A model generated the notes under the pieces. That model was not told where the DNA came from. It did no database searches and saw only the letters and a program-made list of their open reading frames with translations. Below, in pieces: positions 1 through 7,399 of a DNA stretch of 32,186 bases. Source of the DNA: Chloroflexota bacterium (GTDB lineage: Bacteria > Chloroflexota > Dehalococcoidia > Lucifugimonadales > JACQOS01); contig JACQOS010000213.1 in the NCBI GenBank assembly GCA_016202425.1, positions 1 to 32,186 of the forward strand, given 5' to 3'. The translations under genes were made by a program, and so were the position numbers. Each line of letters opens with the position of its first letter. The first letter of the stretch is position 1.

Positions 1-50
1 CGTCAAAGGGGCTTCGCCCCTCTGGACTCCCCTTTTTCAGCAGCCTGCTA
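1..50 (-). repeat. Dispersed structured repeat, copy A (cut by window edge)
   Basis: Read on the minus strand from 50 downward, this begins TAGCAGGCTGCTGAAAAAGG, continues with GGAGTCCAG and then a hairpin with AGGGGC and GCCCCT arms around a GAA loop. On the plus strand the loop is C(TTCG)G. It is the same element as at 13777, 22564 and 32092. It lies 34 nt after the homoserine kinase stop codon and in the same orientation as that gene. The far half lies outside the window. Confidence 0.85.
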
Positions 51-84
51 CAGGGGCTGGCTGGACGCGGCCACCCTCCTGTCC

Positions 85-999
85 TTATTGGCTCCGCCCT
101 CGGACCACGGTTGCCCCCCGAGCCGTTGGCTGGGTGACCTTCACCGTACCGGAGACACCGAACCGCCGGGCCGCCTCCGCCATCTCGTACGCCACCGTCA
201 CCTCTCTGCCCTGGGTCAGGGCCAGCACCGTCGGCCCGGCCCCCGAGAGGAACGCTCCCAGGGCGCCCCCGTCCATCGCCGCCCGGAACAGGTGGCGCAT
301 GGCGGGGAAGAGCCTCTCGCGCGCCGGCTGGTGCAGCCTGTCCTGGGTCGCCCAGCGCAGCAGCTCCACCTTCCCCGTGGCCAGCGCGCTCACCAGCAGG
401 GCAACCCTTCCTGCATTATACACAGCGGCCTCGCGACTCACCTCGTCCGGGAGCACTGCCCTGGCCTCCACCGTGGGAAGCTGTGTGTCGGGGATGAAGA
501 GCACGGCGTGAAGGTCCGCCGGTAGAGGAACGGCGGCACGTACCCACTGGTCCCCCTCCGCGACCACGATCTGGCAGCCGCCAAAGAGGGCTGGCGTCAC
601 GTTGTCCGGGTGGCCCTCCAGGGCGATGGCGAGCGGCAAGAGCCGCTCCGGGTCGTCGGGCGGGTCTCCCGCCAGGGCCGCGGCCGCCACCAGCCCGCCG
701 ACGATGGCGGCGGCGCTGCTCCCCAGGCCGCGGGCCAGGGGAATCTCGTTGTGGCAGGCGATGGAGAGCGCCGGCATTGCCCGGCCCCGCTCGGTGTAGT
801 ACCTGGCCGCGGTGCGATAGACCAGGTTGCCCGGCCCGGTGCTGAGCTGCCCCGCGCCCTGGCCCGTCACCCTAACCCGCGACTTCTGGGCTACAGCTAT
901 CGTGACTTCGTTCCAGATGTCCAGGGCCATGCCCAGGCAGTCGAACCCGGGCCCCAGGTTCGCGGTGGTCGCCGGTACCCGAACGCTCACGCGCTCCAT
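85..999 (-). CDS. thrB: Homoserine kinase (GHMP kinase family)
   Basis: This enzyme phosphorylates L-homoserine with ATP to give O-phosphohomoserine, the step before threonine synthase, in the cytoplasm. The 304-residue protein shows the three GHMP-kinase motifs: PATTANLGPGFD at residues 9-20, the ATP-binding PLARGLGSSAA at 87-97, and GAFLSGAGPTVLAL at 248-261. Length is normal for the family. The frame stays open upstream to 1119, but ATG at 999 is preferred because family homology starts there and a GAGGGGGA Shine-Dalgarno-like run precedes it. No other threonine pathway gene is adjacent, so it appears monocistronic; repeat copy A lies 34 nt after the stop. An extended -10 sits just upstream at 1026-1034. 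Confidence 0.95.
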   Translation of the reverse strand: MERVSVRVPATTANLGPGFDCLGMALDIWNEVTIAVAQKSRVRVTGQGAGQLSTGPGNLVYRTAARYYTERGRAMPALSIACHNEIPLARGLGSSAAAIVGGLVAAAALAGDPPDDPERLLPLAIALEGHPDNVTPALFGGCQIVVAEGDQWVRAAVPLPADLHAVLFIPDTQLPTVEARAVLPDEVSREAAVYNAGRVALLVSALATGKVELLRWATQDRLHQPARERLFPAMRHLFRAAMDGGALGAFLSGAGPTVLALTQGREVTVAYEMAEAARRFGVSGTVKVTQPTARGATVVRGRSQ

Positions 1000-1025
1000 C
1001 GTCCCCCTCAAGGACACGTGGGTGT

Positions 1026-1034
1026 ATGGTACCA
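1026..1034 (-). promoter_or_regulatory. Putative extended -10 promoter of homoserine kinase
   Basis: On the minus strand TGGTACCAT fits the TGn-TAnnnT extended -10 pattern and would start a transcript about 20 nt before the ATG at 999. No convincing -35 is visible, so this is a weak call. Confidence 0.35.
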
Positions 1035-1123
1035 GGATAGCATGGCCCGTGCCCAGGTTTGAGGCCAGCGCCGACATGACCCGCCGGGCCACCGAGGCCA
1101 GCGGAGGCTCTGCGGCCAACCCC

Positions 1124-1152
1124 TTCTGAATCGGCGGCGAGGGGAGTATAAT
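1124..1152 (+). promoter_or_regulatory. Promoter of tRNA-Pro
   Basis: A perfect TATAAT lies at 1147-1152. TTCTGA, a weak -35 match, lies at 1124-1129 with 17-bp spacing. The expected transcription start is a few bases before the tRNA 5' end at 1166. Confidence 0.65.
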
Positions 1153-1165
1153 CGAGCTCGGCCGT

Positions 1166-1240
1166 CGGGGCGTGGCGCAGCTCGGTCAGCGCGCAGCGTT
1201 CGGGACGCTGAGGCCGGCGGTTCAAATCCGCCCGCCCCGA
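1166..1240 (+). tRNA. tRNA-Pro, anticodon CGG
   Basis: The sequence folds as a complete cloverleaf. The acceptor stem is CGGGGCG with CGCCCCG, the D arm has GCGC/GCGC, the anticodon stem is CAGCG/CGCTG around loop TTCGGGA (anticodon CGG, reading CCG), and the T arm is GGCGG-TTCAAAT-CCGCC. The discriminator base is A and CCA is not encoded (CAT follows), so CCA must be added after transcription. A CCA-adding-family enzyme is encoded in this window at 13884-15149. Confidence 0.93.
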
Positions 1241-1278
1241 CATCGCCGCCTCCAGCGGCCTACGCTGCGTCCTTTCTC

Positions 1279-1306
1279 TTGACAGCCCAGGGCACCTGGA
1301 TATACT
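1279..1306 (+). promoter_or_regulatory. Sigma70-type promoter of the hydrolase/SBP/DUF1989 set
   Basis: TTGACA at 1279-1284 and TATACT at 1301-1306, with 16-bp spacing, give a near-consensus promoter about 50 nt upstream of the ATG at 1358. It starts right after the tRNA-Pro gene, so the three following genes have their own start site. Confidence 0.7.
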
Positions 1307-1357
1307 GGCAGAACCCCCGAGGCCACGGCAAGCCCCATCCTGGGAATTCGAGGGGAA

Positions 1358-2026
1358 ATGAAACAGCTCCACCCCGTCCAGGCCAACCCGGCCAATGCCC
1401 TCCTCGTGGTGGTGGACGTGCAGAACGAGTTCGCCAAGGTGGGCGGCCTGGGCGGCGCCGCCAGTGGGCCCGTGACGGCCGCCATGGCCCGGGCCATGGC
1501 CCCGAAGGTCCGCGTCATTCAGGGCCTGGTGGAGAAGGCGCGGGCCTCCAGGGTCCAGGTGATGTACGTCCAGTCGGTGCGCACCCACCAGGAGCCGGAC
1601 TTCACCGTCTTCAACTACTCGCCCCGCTACCTGAAGGTGGGGAGCTGGGGGGCCCAGATCGTGGACGAGCTGAAGCCTCAGGAGGGCGACGTCGTCATCC
1701 AGAAGTTCTGCCACGACCCCTTCCACAGGACCAACATTGACCAGGTGCTGGCGCGCCTCGTCCCCGACCCCACGAGGCATATCGCCATCGTCACGGGCGG
1801 AGGGATCAACGTCTGCGCCTATCACGCCGTCATGGGCTTCTACTTCCGCAACTACTGGACCGTGGTGCCCGTGGACGCCGTGTACGGCAACGAGGAGGGG
1901 ACGCGCCTTGCCCTGGAACAGTTCTCAGGTGCCGCGTACCCCAACATCTTCCTGTCCCGCTCGGACCTGGTCCAGTTCTCAGGCGACCGCGAGGCCGGCG
2001 TACGCGACCTCGTTCCCAACACCTAG
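1358..2026 (+). CDS. Cysteine hydrolase, isochorismatase family
   Basis: This is a 222-residue cytosolic hydrolase of the isochorismatase/nicotinamidase superfamily, whose members cleave amide, carbamoyl or vinyl-ether bonds through a Cys-Asp-Lys triad. The triad is visible: Asp20 in LLVVVDVQNEF, Lys116 in DVVIQKFCHDPF and Cys153 in GGGINVCAYHAV. The family marker V-T-G-G-G-I before the cysteine matches. Substrate cannot be told from sequence. It lies 18 nt upstream of a substrate-binding lipoprotein and is followed by a DUF1989 protein, a family named for association with urea carboxylase, so hydrolysis of an amide-type or N-carbamoyl nitrogen compound is a reasonable inference. Start is the first in-frame ATG after the promoter, with AGGGGA upstream. 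Confidence 0.88.
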   Translation: MKQLHPVQANPANALLVVVDVQNEFAKVGGLGGAASGPVTAAMARAMAPKVRVIQGLVEKARASRVQVMYVQSVRTHQEPDFTVFNYSPRYLKVGSWGAQIVDELKPQEGDVVIQKFCHDPFHRTNIDQVLARLVPDPTRHIAIVTGGGINVCAYHAVMGFYFRNYWTVVPVDAVYGNEEGTRLALEQFSGAAYPNIFLSRSDLVQFSGDREAGVRDLVPNT

Positions 2027-2044
2027 CGGTAGACGGAGACCACC

Positions 2045-3724
2045 ATGGGAAGGACAAGGCTCTTGCTGGGCTGTCTAGCTTCGGCGCTCTTGTTGCTGGC
2101 GTTGGTGGGCTGCGGCGCCGCCGAGGCGCCAACGGCGACCCCCGCGCCGACGCCCACCCCCATCGTTGCCCAGCCCAAGTACGGCGGTGTCATGAACGTT
2201 GCGCAGCGGGGCGACCCGGCTAGCTGGGACCCCATGGCCATCAACATCTTCACCGCCGTGGGCCTCAGCCACCCCCTGTACGGCGAGGGCAACCTGGTGA
2301 AGAACTGCCGCGACAATATCTACCAGGTCTGCCCCTCCCTGGCCGAGCGGTGGGAGGCCAACGCCGACTTCACCCAGTGGACCTTCAAGATCAGGGACAA
2401 CGCCTACTGGCACGACGGCAAGCCCTTTACCGCGGAGGATGCCAAGTTCTGGGTCGACCTCTCGGTCAACGGCGCCCCTCCCGATCGGAAGCCGGCCTAC
2501 TTCAAGGCCAACTTCGACCCGCTGGTCAAGACGGAGGCCCTGGATGGTAACCGCTTCCGCGTCACCCTGGCCAAGCCGCGGCCTGGCTACCTGGAGGCCC
2601 TTATCGAGATCGGCAACCAGATCGCCCACCCCAAGCACCTGGTCGAGCCGGAGCTCCAGAAGGGGAACAAGACCGTGGGCCCCCAGGAGATCAACTGGGT
2701 CGCCACCGGCCCCTTCAAGATGCTCAAGTACGACAAGGGGGCCGTGGTCCAGTACCGGAAGTTTGATAAGTACTGGGAGAAGGACGAGCGGGGACGCCAG
2801 CTCCCCTTCCTGGACGGCATTGACTTCCCCATCATCAAGGAGCCGTCCGCCATGGTGGCTGCCTTTCGGACGGGCAGGATCGACACCACGGCCAAGGGCA
2901 GCGGCTTCCACCTGACGCCCGAGGCCAAGGACCAGATCGCCAAGGACCTGGGAGACAAGGTCTACTTCGTCAACATCCCGTACCTGGCCGAGTCCATCAC
3001 TCCCAACTCCCTGCGCACTCCCTGGAACGACGTCCGCCTCCGCAAGGCCCTCTCCCTGTATATGGACCGGCAAGCAGGGATCCAGAGCATCTACGGCGGG
3101 TTCGCCGAGTTGAGCACCTTCTGGGCCCCCAACTCCCCCTGGGTCAACCCCGACTTCCGGACCTGGCCCGGCTACAACCCCGCCACCAAGGAGAAGGACC
3201 GCGCCGAGGCGAAACGCCTGCTGACCGAAGCCGGGTACCCCAACGGTTTCAAGACTACCCTCATGTGCCGGGACCTGTGGGTCAAGTGGTGTGAGTTCCT
3301 GGAAGGCCAGCTCACCGGACTCCTGGGCCAGGGCAACGTGACCATCGACGTGGTAGACACGGCGAAACGAGGGGCACGCATCGCCACGGGCGATTTCGAC
3401 ATCCACCCCGACAGCTACTTCTCCCTCTTCCCCACGGAGGGGGTCTCCGACTTCCTCACCACCAACCCCAACGCCGATGTCAAGCACAACGACAAGAAGG
3501 TGGACGAGTACTTCGACCGCCTCCTGACCGTCACGTCGTTCGAGGAGAAGGTGAAGCTGAGCCGGGAGATCGAGCGGTACATCCTCCAGCAGCAGTACCT
3601 CACGACGTACACCTGGTACCAGTGGGCTGTGCTGGCCTTCCGCTCCTACGTCAAGGGCGTCGCGTTCCCGGCGCAGAACTCGGCCCTGCTCACCGATTTC
3701 GTGACCACCTGGATGGACAAGTAG
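2045..3724 (+). CDS. ABC transporter substrate-binding lipoprotein, family 5 (peptide/nickel type)
   Basis: This 559-residue extracytoplasmic solute-binding protein belongs to SBP family 5 (OppA/DppA type), which captures peptides, opines or other medium-sized solutes for an ABC importer. A type II signal peptide with lipobox LVGC places the lipidated cysteine at residue 23. A Thr/Pro/Ala linker rich in TPTP follows, then the typical start PKYGGVMNVAQRGDPASWDP. The family segment WTFKIRDNAYWHDGKPFTAEDAKFW is present around residues 117-141. Neither permease nor ATPase genes are nearby, so the partner subunits must be elsewhere. The gene sits between a cysteine hydrolase and a DUF1989 gene in the same direction, suggesting that the solute bound is the one they process. 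Confidence 0.93.
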   Translation: MGRTRLLLGCLASALLLLALVGCGAAEAPTATPAPTPTPIVAQPKYGGVMNVAQRGDPASWDPMAINIFTAVGLSHPLYGEGNLVKNCRDNIYQVCPSLAERWEANADFTQWTFKIRDNAYWHDGKPFTAEDAKFWVDLSVNGAPPDRKPAYFKANFDPLVKTEALDGNRFRVTLAKPRPGYLEALIEIGNQIAHPKHLVEPELQKGNKTVGPQEINWVATGPFKMLKYDKGAVVQYRKFDKYWEKDERGRQLPFLDGIDFPIIKEPSAMVAAFRTGRIDTTAKGSGFHLTPEAKDQIAKDLGDKVYFVNIPYLAESITPNSLRTPWNDVRLRKALSLYMDRQAGIQSIYGGFAELSTFWAPNSPWVNPDFRTWPGYNPATKEKDRAEAKRLLTEAGYPNGFKTTLMCRDLWVKWCEFLEGQLTGLLGQGNVTIDVVDTAKRGARIATGDFDIHPDSYFSLFPTEGVSDFLTTNPNADVKHNDKKVDEYFDRLLTVTSFEEKVKLSREIERYILQQQYLTTYTWYQWAVLAFRSYVKGVAFPAQNSALLTDFVTTWMDK

Positions 3725-3767
3725 CCGGCACCGGCGGCAAAATGGCTCGAAACGCGGAGGTCACAGG

Positions 3768-4412
3768 ATGGTAAGAGCGCGAAACCTGGTTCACGAGGAG
3801 GTCATCCCCTACAATACCGGACGCGCCTTCCAGCTCCGGAAGGGGCAGTCCATCCGCATCATCGGGCGCACCACCGTGGACTTCGTTGTCCTCAACCTCC
3901 ATAACCTGAGCGAGCGGTTCGACCAGGGGCGGACCAAGGCCAACCAGGCCAAGATTTTCCTCACCAAGGGGGACGTCCTGTTCTCCAAGCACAACAACGT
4001 GATGATGACCATTCTGGAGGACACCTTCCCCGGCCACCACGACCTCCAGAAGGGGATGTGCAGCCGCAAGCGCCACGAGATGGTCTTCCGGGGAGAGGCC
4101 AAGCGGGTCCACTGGGGAGGAAAGCAGCTCAACCCCCAGCGGTTTGAGGACATCCCTCCCCGAGGGTGCTGGGAGAACCTCTCGGAGGCCCTGAAGCCCT
4201 GGGCTATCAGCGCCGACGATGTCCCCAACCCGTGGAACATCTTTCAGAACATGCGCATCGACGGCCAGACGGGCCAGATGTGGTGGGACCACCTGGAGCT
4301 GGACAAGGATGCCCACGTGGAGCTCAGGGCGGAGATGGACCTCCTGGTAGCGGCCAGCCACTGCCCGGGGGGCGTCGGGCGCACCACCCACGTTCAGGTC
4401 TACGGCCCCTGA
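3768..4412 (+). CDS. DUF1989 (urea carboxylase-associated) family protein
   Basis: This 214-residue protein matches the DUF1989 pattern: a conserved D-x-F-P-G-H-H-D stretch at residues 85-92 followed by Cys98, Cys134 in CWENLSEAL, the DVPNPWNIFQNM segment at 151-162, and the closing SHCPGG with Cys199. The family is named for genes next to urea carboxylase and is linked to urea, guanidine or allophanate-type nitrogen use; its biochemistry is not firmly known to me. The several conserved His, Asp and Cys residues suggest metal binding (inference). GGAGG lies about 8 nt before the ATG. The gene lies 43 nt after the binding-protein gene. Its end overlaps the end of the convergent RF2 gene by 13 nt. 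Confidence 0.82.
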   Translation: MVRARNLVHEEVIPYNTGRAFQLRKGQSIRIIGRTTVDFVVLNLHNLSERFDQGRTKANQAKIFLTKGDVLFSKHNNVMMTILEDTFPGHHDLQKGMCSRKRHEMVFRGEAKRVHWGGKQLNPQRFEDIPPRGCWENLSEALKPWAISADDVPNPWNIFQNMRIDGQTGQMWWDHLELDKDAHVELRAEMDLLVAASHCPGGVGRTTHVQVYGP

Positions 4413-5537
4413 GCCCGCGGGCCCGAGGACTGCCGCTCCTTCTCGCCCAGCGCCGACAGCAGATAGGCCTCCAGCAACGGGTCCAGGTCACCGTCTAGCA
4501 CGGCGTTGGCATCGGAGGTCCCATACCCTGTCCGGTGGTCCTTCACCAGCTTGTAGGGGTGGAGGACGTAGCTCCGGATCTGGTTGCCCCACTCGGCGGA
4601 GACGTGCTCCCCCTTGAGCCTGGCCTGCTCCTTTGCCCGGCGCTTCAGCTCCAGCTCCATGAGGCGCGCCCTGAGGACATTGAGGGCACTCTCCTTGTTC
4701 TGGAGCTGGGAGCGCTGGTTCTGGCAACTGGCGACTATGCCCGTGGGCAGATGGGTGATGCGCACCGCCGTGGCGGTCTTCTGCACGTTCTGGCCCCCAT
4801 GGCCGCCCGCTCGGAACACCTCGACGCGCAGGTCGTCGGGCTTGATGAGGATGTCCACTTCCTGCTCCGCCTCCGGCATGACCTCCACCAGGACAAAGGA
4901 GGTGTGACGGGCGTGGGCTTCGTCGAAGGGCGAGATGCGCACCAGCCGGTGGACTCCCTTCTCTCCCTTGAGCCACCCGTACGGGTACGCGCCAGCGACT
5001 TCTAGCGTCGCGCTCTTGATGCCCGCCTCTTCCCCCTCGGACGTGTCCAGGACCTGGGCCGCGAACCCCCTCCGCTCGGCCCACCTCAGGTACATGCGCA
5101 GGAGCATCTGGGCCCAGTCCTGGGACTCCGTGCCGCCAGCGCCGGCATGGACGGCCAGGATCGCCGTGCGGCCATCGTAGGGCCCGGCGAAAAGGAGCTG
5201 GCGCTCCAGTTCGTGGACCCGAGCCTCCAGGTCCCCCGCCTCCTCCGCGAAGGTCTCCTCCAGGGAGGTATCCCCCTCACGGAGGGAGACCTCCGTCAGC
5301 TCGGACAGGGCCGAGGCCCGCTCGTGGAGGCCCCGCCACGTCTCTACCGTGTCGCGGACGCTCGCCAGGCGGCGCATCACCTCCTGGGCCTGCTGGGGCT
5401 GCCCCCAGAGCCCGGGCGCAGCCGCACGCCGCTCCAGGTCCTGTATCTCCCGGTCCTTGGCTTCCAGGTCAAAGACGCACCTGCATGTCAAGGATCCGCT
5501 GGATCAAACGCTCGGCACGGTCTCTTAGCTCCTGCAT
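4400..5537 (-). CDS. prfB: Peptide chain release factor 2, expressed by programmed +1 frameshift
   Basis: RF2 reads UGA and UAA stop codons and triggers peptide release on the ribosome. The 378-residue product needs a +1 shift: translation starts at ATG 5537 (AGGTGG upstream), runs 22 codons to CTT at 5474-5472, meets in-frame TGA at 5471-5469, and shifts to continue with GAC at 5470. The shifted protein has the RF2 tripeptide SPF at residues 202-204 and the catalytic GGQ at 247-249 inside AGGHGGQNVQ. The coding path is therefore join(5537..5472, 5470..4400). Taking the downstream frame alone would give a false N-terminus at 5491. It lies 19 nt after the endonuclease V gene and is probably co-transcribed with it. 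Its stop overlaps the convergent DUF1989 gene. Confidence 0.96.
5468..5483 (-). promoter_or_regulatory. prfB programmed frameshift signal
   Basis: On the minus strand the run is CAGGTG-CGT-CTT-TGA-C. This has the three known parts of the RF2 autoregulatory site: a Shine-Dalgarno-like AGGTG three nucleotides before the slippery CTT codon, the TGA stop, and C after it. When RF2 is scarce the ribosome pauses at TGA and slips +1, so RF2 controls its own level (established for bacterial prfB). Confidence 0.95.
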
Positions 5538-5556
5538 GGCTCACCACCTACCTGTT

Positions 5557-6297
5557 TCAACCATCTTCAGACAGCAGGCGCCCCTGCTGGATCGGCACAG
5601 GCCCATCAGAGGGGCCTGGCCCCCGTTCCAAGAGCTTGCCGGCGGCGGCCAGGTGGGCCAGCCGGGTCGGCTCTGGCACCCTGTAGCCAGCGCAACAGGC
5701 CAGCACCCACCGTACGGCATCCCTCAGGTCTATCTTGTGGCCAACGGAAACGTACAAGGGGCTGGTCGCGTCTCGGGTGCGTACCGCCGCGCCCACCACC
5801 TCCCCTCTGTCCTCCAGCGGGACCCATGCCCCTCGCTCCGGGGCCAGCGGCCCGTGGCGGCCACAGAGGATGGACTTGGCGCATCCTGCGGCCGGCACCT
5901 CTGCCAGCAGCCCCAGATGGCAGGCCAGGCCGAAACGGCGTGGGTGTGCCAGGCCATGGCCGTCGGCCAGGAGGAGGTCCGGCGTGACGCTCAGCCGCTC
6001 CAGGGCCGCCAGTACCAGGGGCGCCTCCCGAAAGGAGAGCAGCCCTGGAATGTACGGGAAGCCCGGCTTCCCTTCAGCAGTCCTCACCTCCGCGACGCGC
6101 AACTCCGGGAACGACAGCACCACCGCGGCCCCTCGCACCCTCCCGTTCCCGTCCGGCGGCGAAAGGTCGGTGCCGGCCACGTACCGGGGCGGTTGGGCCA
6201 GGGGGCTGTCCCGGGATACCTGGCGCGCCAGGCGCCGCTGCAGGGCCTGCGCCTCTTCGACCGACAGTTGCCAAGGGTGGAGTCGAAGCACCTTCAC
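5557..6297 (-). CDS. nfi: Endonuclease V (deoxyinosine 3' endonuclease)
   Basis: Endonuclease V nicks DNA at the second phosphodiester bond 3' of deoxyinosine, starting repair of deaminated adenine. The 246-residue protein has the family residues in order: Asp44 in YVAGTDLS, the PYIPG wedge motif at 81-85, Glu91 in SFREAP, Asp112 in ADGHG and Lys141 in CAKSILCG. These match the catalytic carboxylates and lysine of the E. coli enzyme by position. The start is GTG at 6297. The gene is followed after 19 nt by prfB. An extended -10 lies about 50 nt upstream at 6347-6355. Confidence 0.94.
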   Translation of the reverse strand: MKVLRLHPWQLSVEEAQALQRRLARQVSRDSPLAQPPRYVAGTDLSPPDGNGRVRGAAVVLSFPELRVAEVRTAEGKPGFPYIPGLLSFREAPLVLAALERLSVTPDLLLADGHGLAHPRRFGLACHLGLLAEVPAAGCAKSILCGRHGPLAPERGAWVPLEDRGEVVGAAVRTRDATSPLYVSVGHKIDLRDAVRWVLACCAGYRVPEPTRLAHLAAAGKLLERGPGPSDGPVPIQQGRLLSEDG

Positions 6298-6346
6298 GGA
6301 GCCGACGCCTCTCGCCTCTCAAACAGCCAGGGGCAGGAACAGCCTC

Positions 6347-6355
6347 ATCATAGCA
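6347..6355 (-). promoter_or_regulatory. Extended -10 promoter of nfi-prfB
   Basis: TGCTATGAT on the minus strand fits TGn-TATnAT, 50 nt upstream of the GTG start of nfi and downstream of the end of the ZIP transporter gene. No good -35 is seen, which is usual for extended -10 promoters. Confidence 0.5.
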
Positions 6356-6424
6356 AGGGCGTCCCACGACGTACAGGGCGGTGAGTCCGATGGGCCGCTG
6401 CCGTCCTGTCCACCGGCGGCGCCT

Positions 6425-7231
6425 CTACTGCTGGGCGAGGAGGGAGGTTACCAGGAAGACGAGCACGCCCAGCAGCACGTACAGAAAGCCTATGCGCGAC
6501 TCCCGGACTCCTGTGGCCGGTATGAGGTCCACCGCGGCGATATACAGAAAGCTTCCGGCAGAGAGGGCCAGGAAAGAGGCCGTCGCCAGCGGATATGACC
6601 CCTTCAAGAGAAAGGGCAACGGTATTGCCACCATGGTCGCCAGCCCGATGCTGGCACCGGCCAGAACGGCAGTCTTTCGCCTCCGTCCAGAGGCCAGGGC
6701 GATGGTGCTGATGGCCGCACCCGCTGGCACCTCGTGGAGGACGACGGCCAGAAAGACCAGCAGCCCCAGGGAGGCACTGGCGGCGAACCCAGCGCCTATG
6801 GCCAGCCCATCGATGAAGTCGTGGACGTTGAAGCCAATCATCGCAGCCAGCCCGGCGTGGGCGCTGATGGGAATGGCCTGCGGATGCAATAGCTCCGCCA
6901 CCAGCGTGTGCTCCATGGGCGGGTCCGCAGGGGCCGGCTGAGGGCGTCCGTGGGCGCCGGGGGGTTCGTGGGCGTGGCCTGCGAAGACCTGCTCGATCAC
7001 GTAGATGAGCAGGAACCCCGCTCCCACCAGAAAAGGCATCCACCATGGGGCACCCTCCAGGCTTTCCGGGATCATCTCCAGCAGGCTTGCTGCCAGCATG
7101 AACCCACCGGCAAAGCCCAGGAACCCCAGGGCGCGTTTGCCGCCCGACCGCGTGCCAGACACGGCGAGCCAACTGCCAATGACGTTGGCTACCAGGGTGA
7201 CCAGTCCCAGCGCGAGAGCCCAGCCCAGCAA
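6425..7231 (-). CDS. ZIP-family divalent metal transporter
   Basis: This 268-residue inner-membrane protein has about eight hydrophobic segments and the ZIP signature helices: HDFIDG at residues 137-142 in transmembrane 4 and HEVPAG at 166-171 in transmembrane 5, whose His, Asp and Glu form the metal path. A histidine-bearing loop at about 86-125 (H86, H88, H94, H108, H116, H125) lies before that helix, as in zinc and iron ZIP proteins. Zinc is the likeliest substrate, but iron or manganese cannot be excluded. The start is TTG at 7231, directly after an in-frame TAG, with AGGA about 9 nt upstream. No metal regulator is adjacent. Confidence 0.9.
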   Translation of the reverse strand: MLGWALALGLVTLVANVIGSWLAVSGTRSGGKRALGFLGFAGGFMLAASLLEMIPESLEGAPWWMPFLVGAGFLLIYVIEQVFAGHAHEPPGAHGRPQPAPADPPMEHTLVAELLHPQAIPISAHAGLAAMIGFNVHDFIDGLAIGAGFAASASLGLLVFLAVVLHEVPAGAAISTIALASGRRRKTAVLAGASIGLATMVAIPLPFLLKGSYPLATASFLALSAGSFLYIAAVDLIPATGVRESRIGFLYVLLGVLVFLVTSLLAQQ

Positions 7232-7234
7232 CGC

Positions 7235-7348
7235 CTATTCCTGCTCTGAAGCTCGTGCCCAAAGACGCACTTCAACAGCTAGCATCAACACCTCGGCGGA
7301 GAATGTCAAGGCTTCAGGGGACAGCACCCGTACCATGCCGGCGGGCAT
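7235..7348 (-). CDS. Possible 37-residue small ORF upstream of the ZIP gene
   Basis: An ATG at 7348 follows a strong AGGAGAGAGG run. The frame reads MPAGMVRVLSPEALTFSAEV and continues to TAG at 7235, only 3 nt before the TTG start of the ZIP gene. It has no Cys or His and no family I recognise. A short upstream ORF translationally coupled to the transporter is possible, but the frame may be fortuitous in GC-rich DNA. The rest of the 7232-7399 gap holds nothing clear beyond a weak TTGACA on the minus strand at 7304-7309. Confidence 0.22.
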   Translation of the reverse strand: MPAGMVRVLSPEALTFSAEVLMLAVEVRLWARASEQE

Positions 7349-7399
7349 CCTCTCTCCTGGGACTCCCGCCGTCCGGTTCCCTCCGATGCGAGCTACAGT

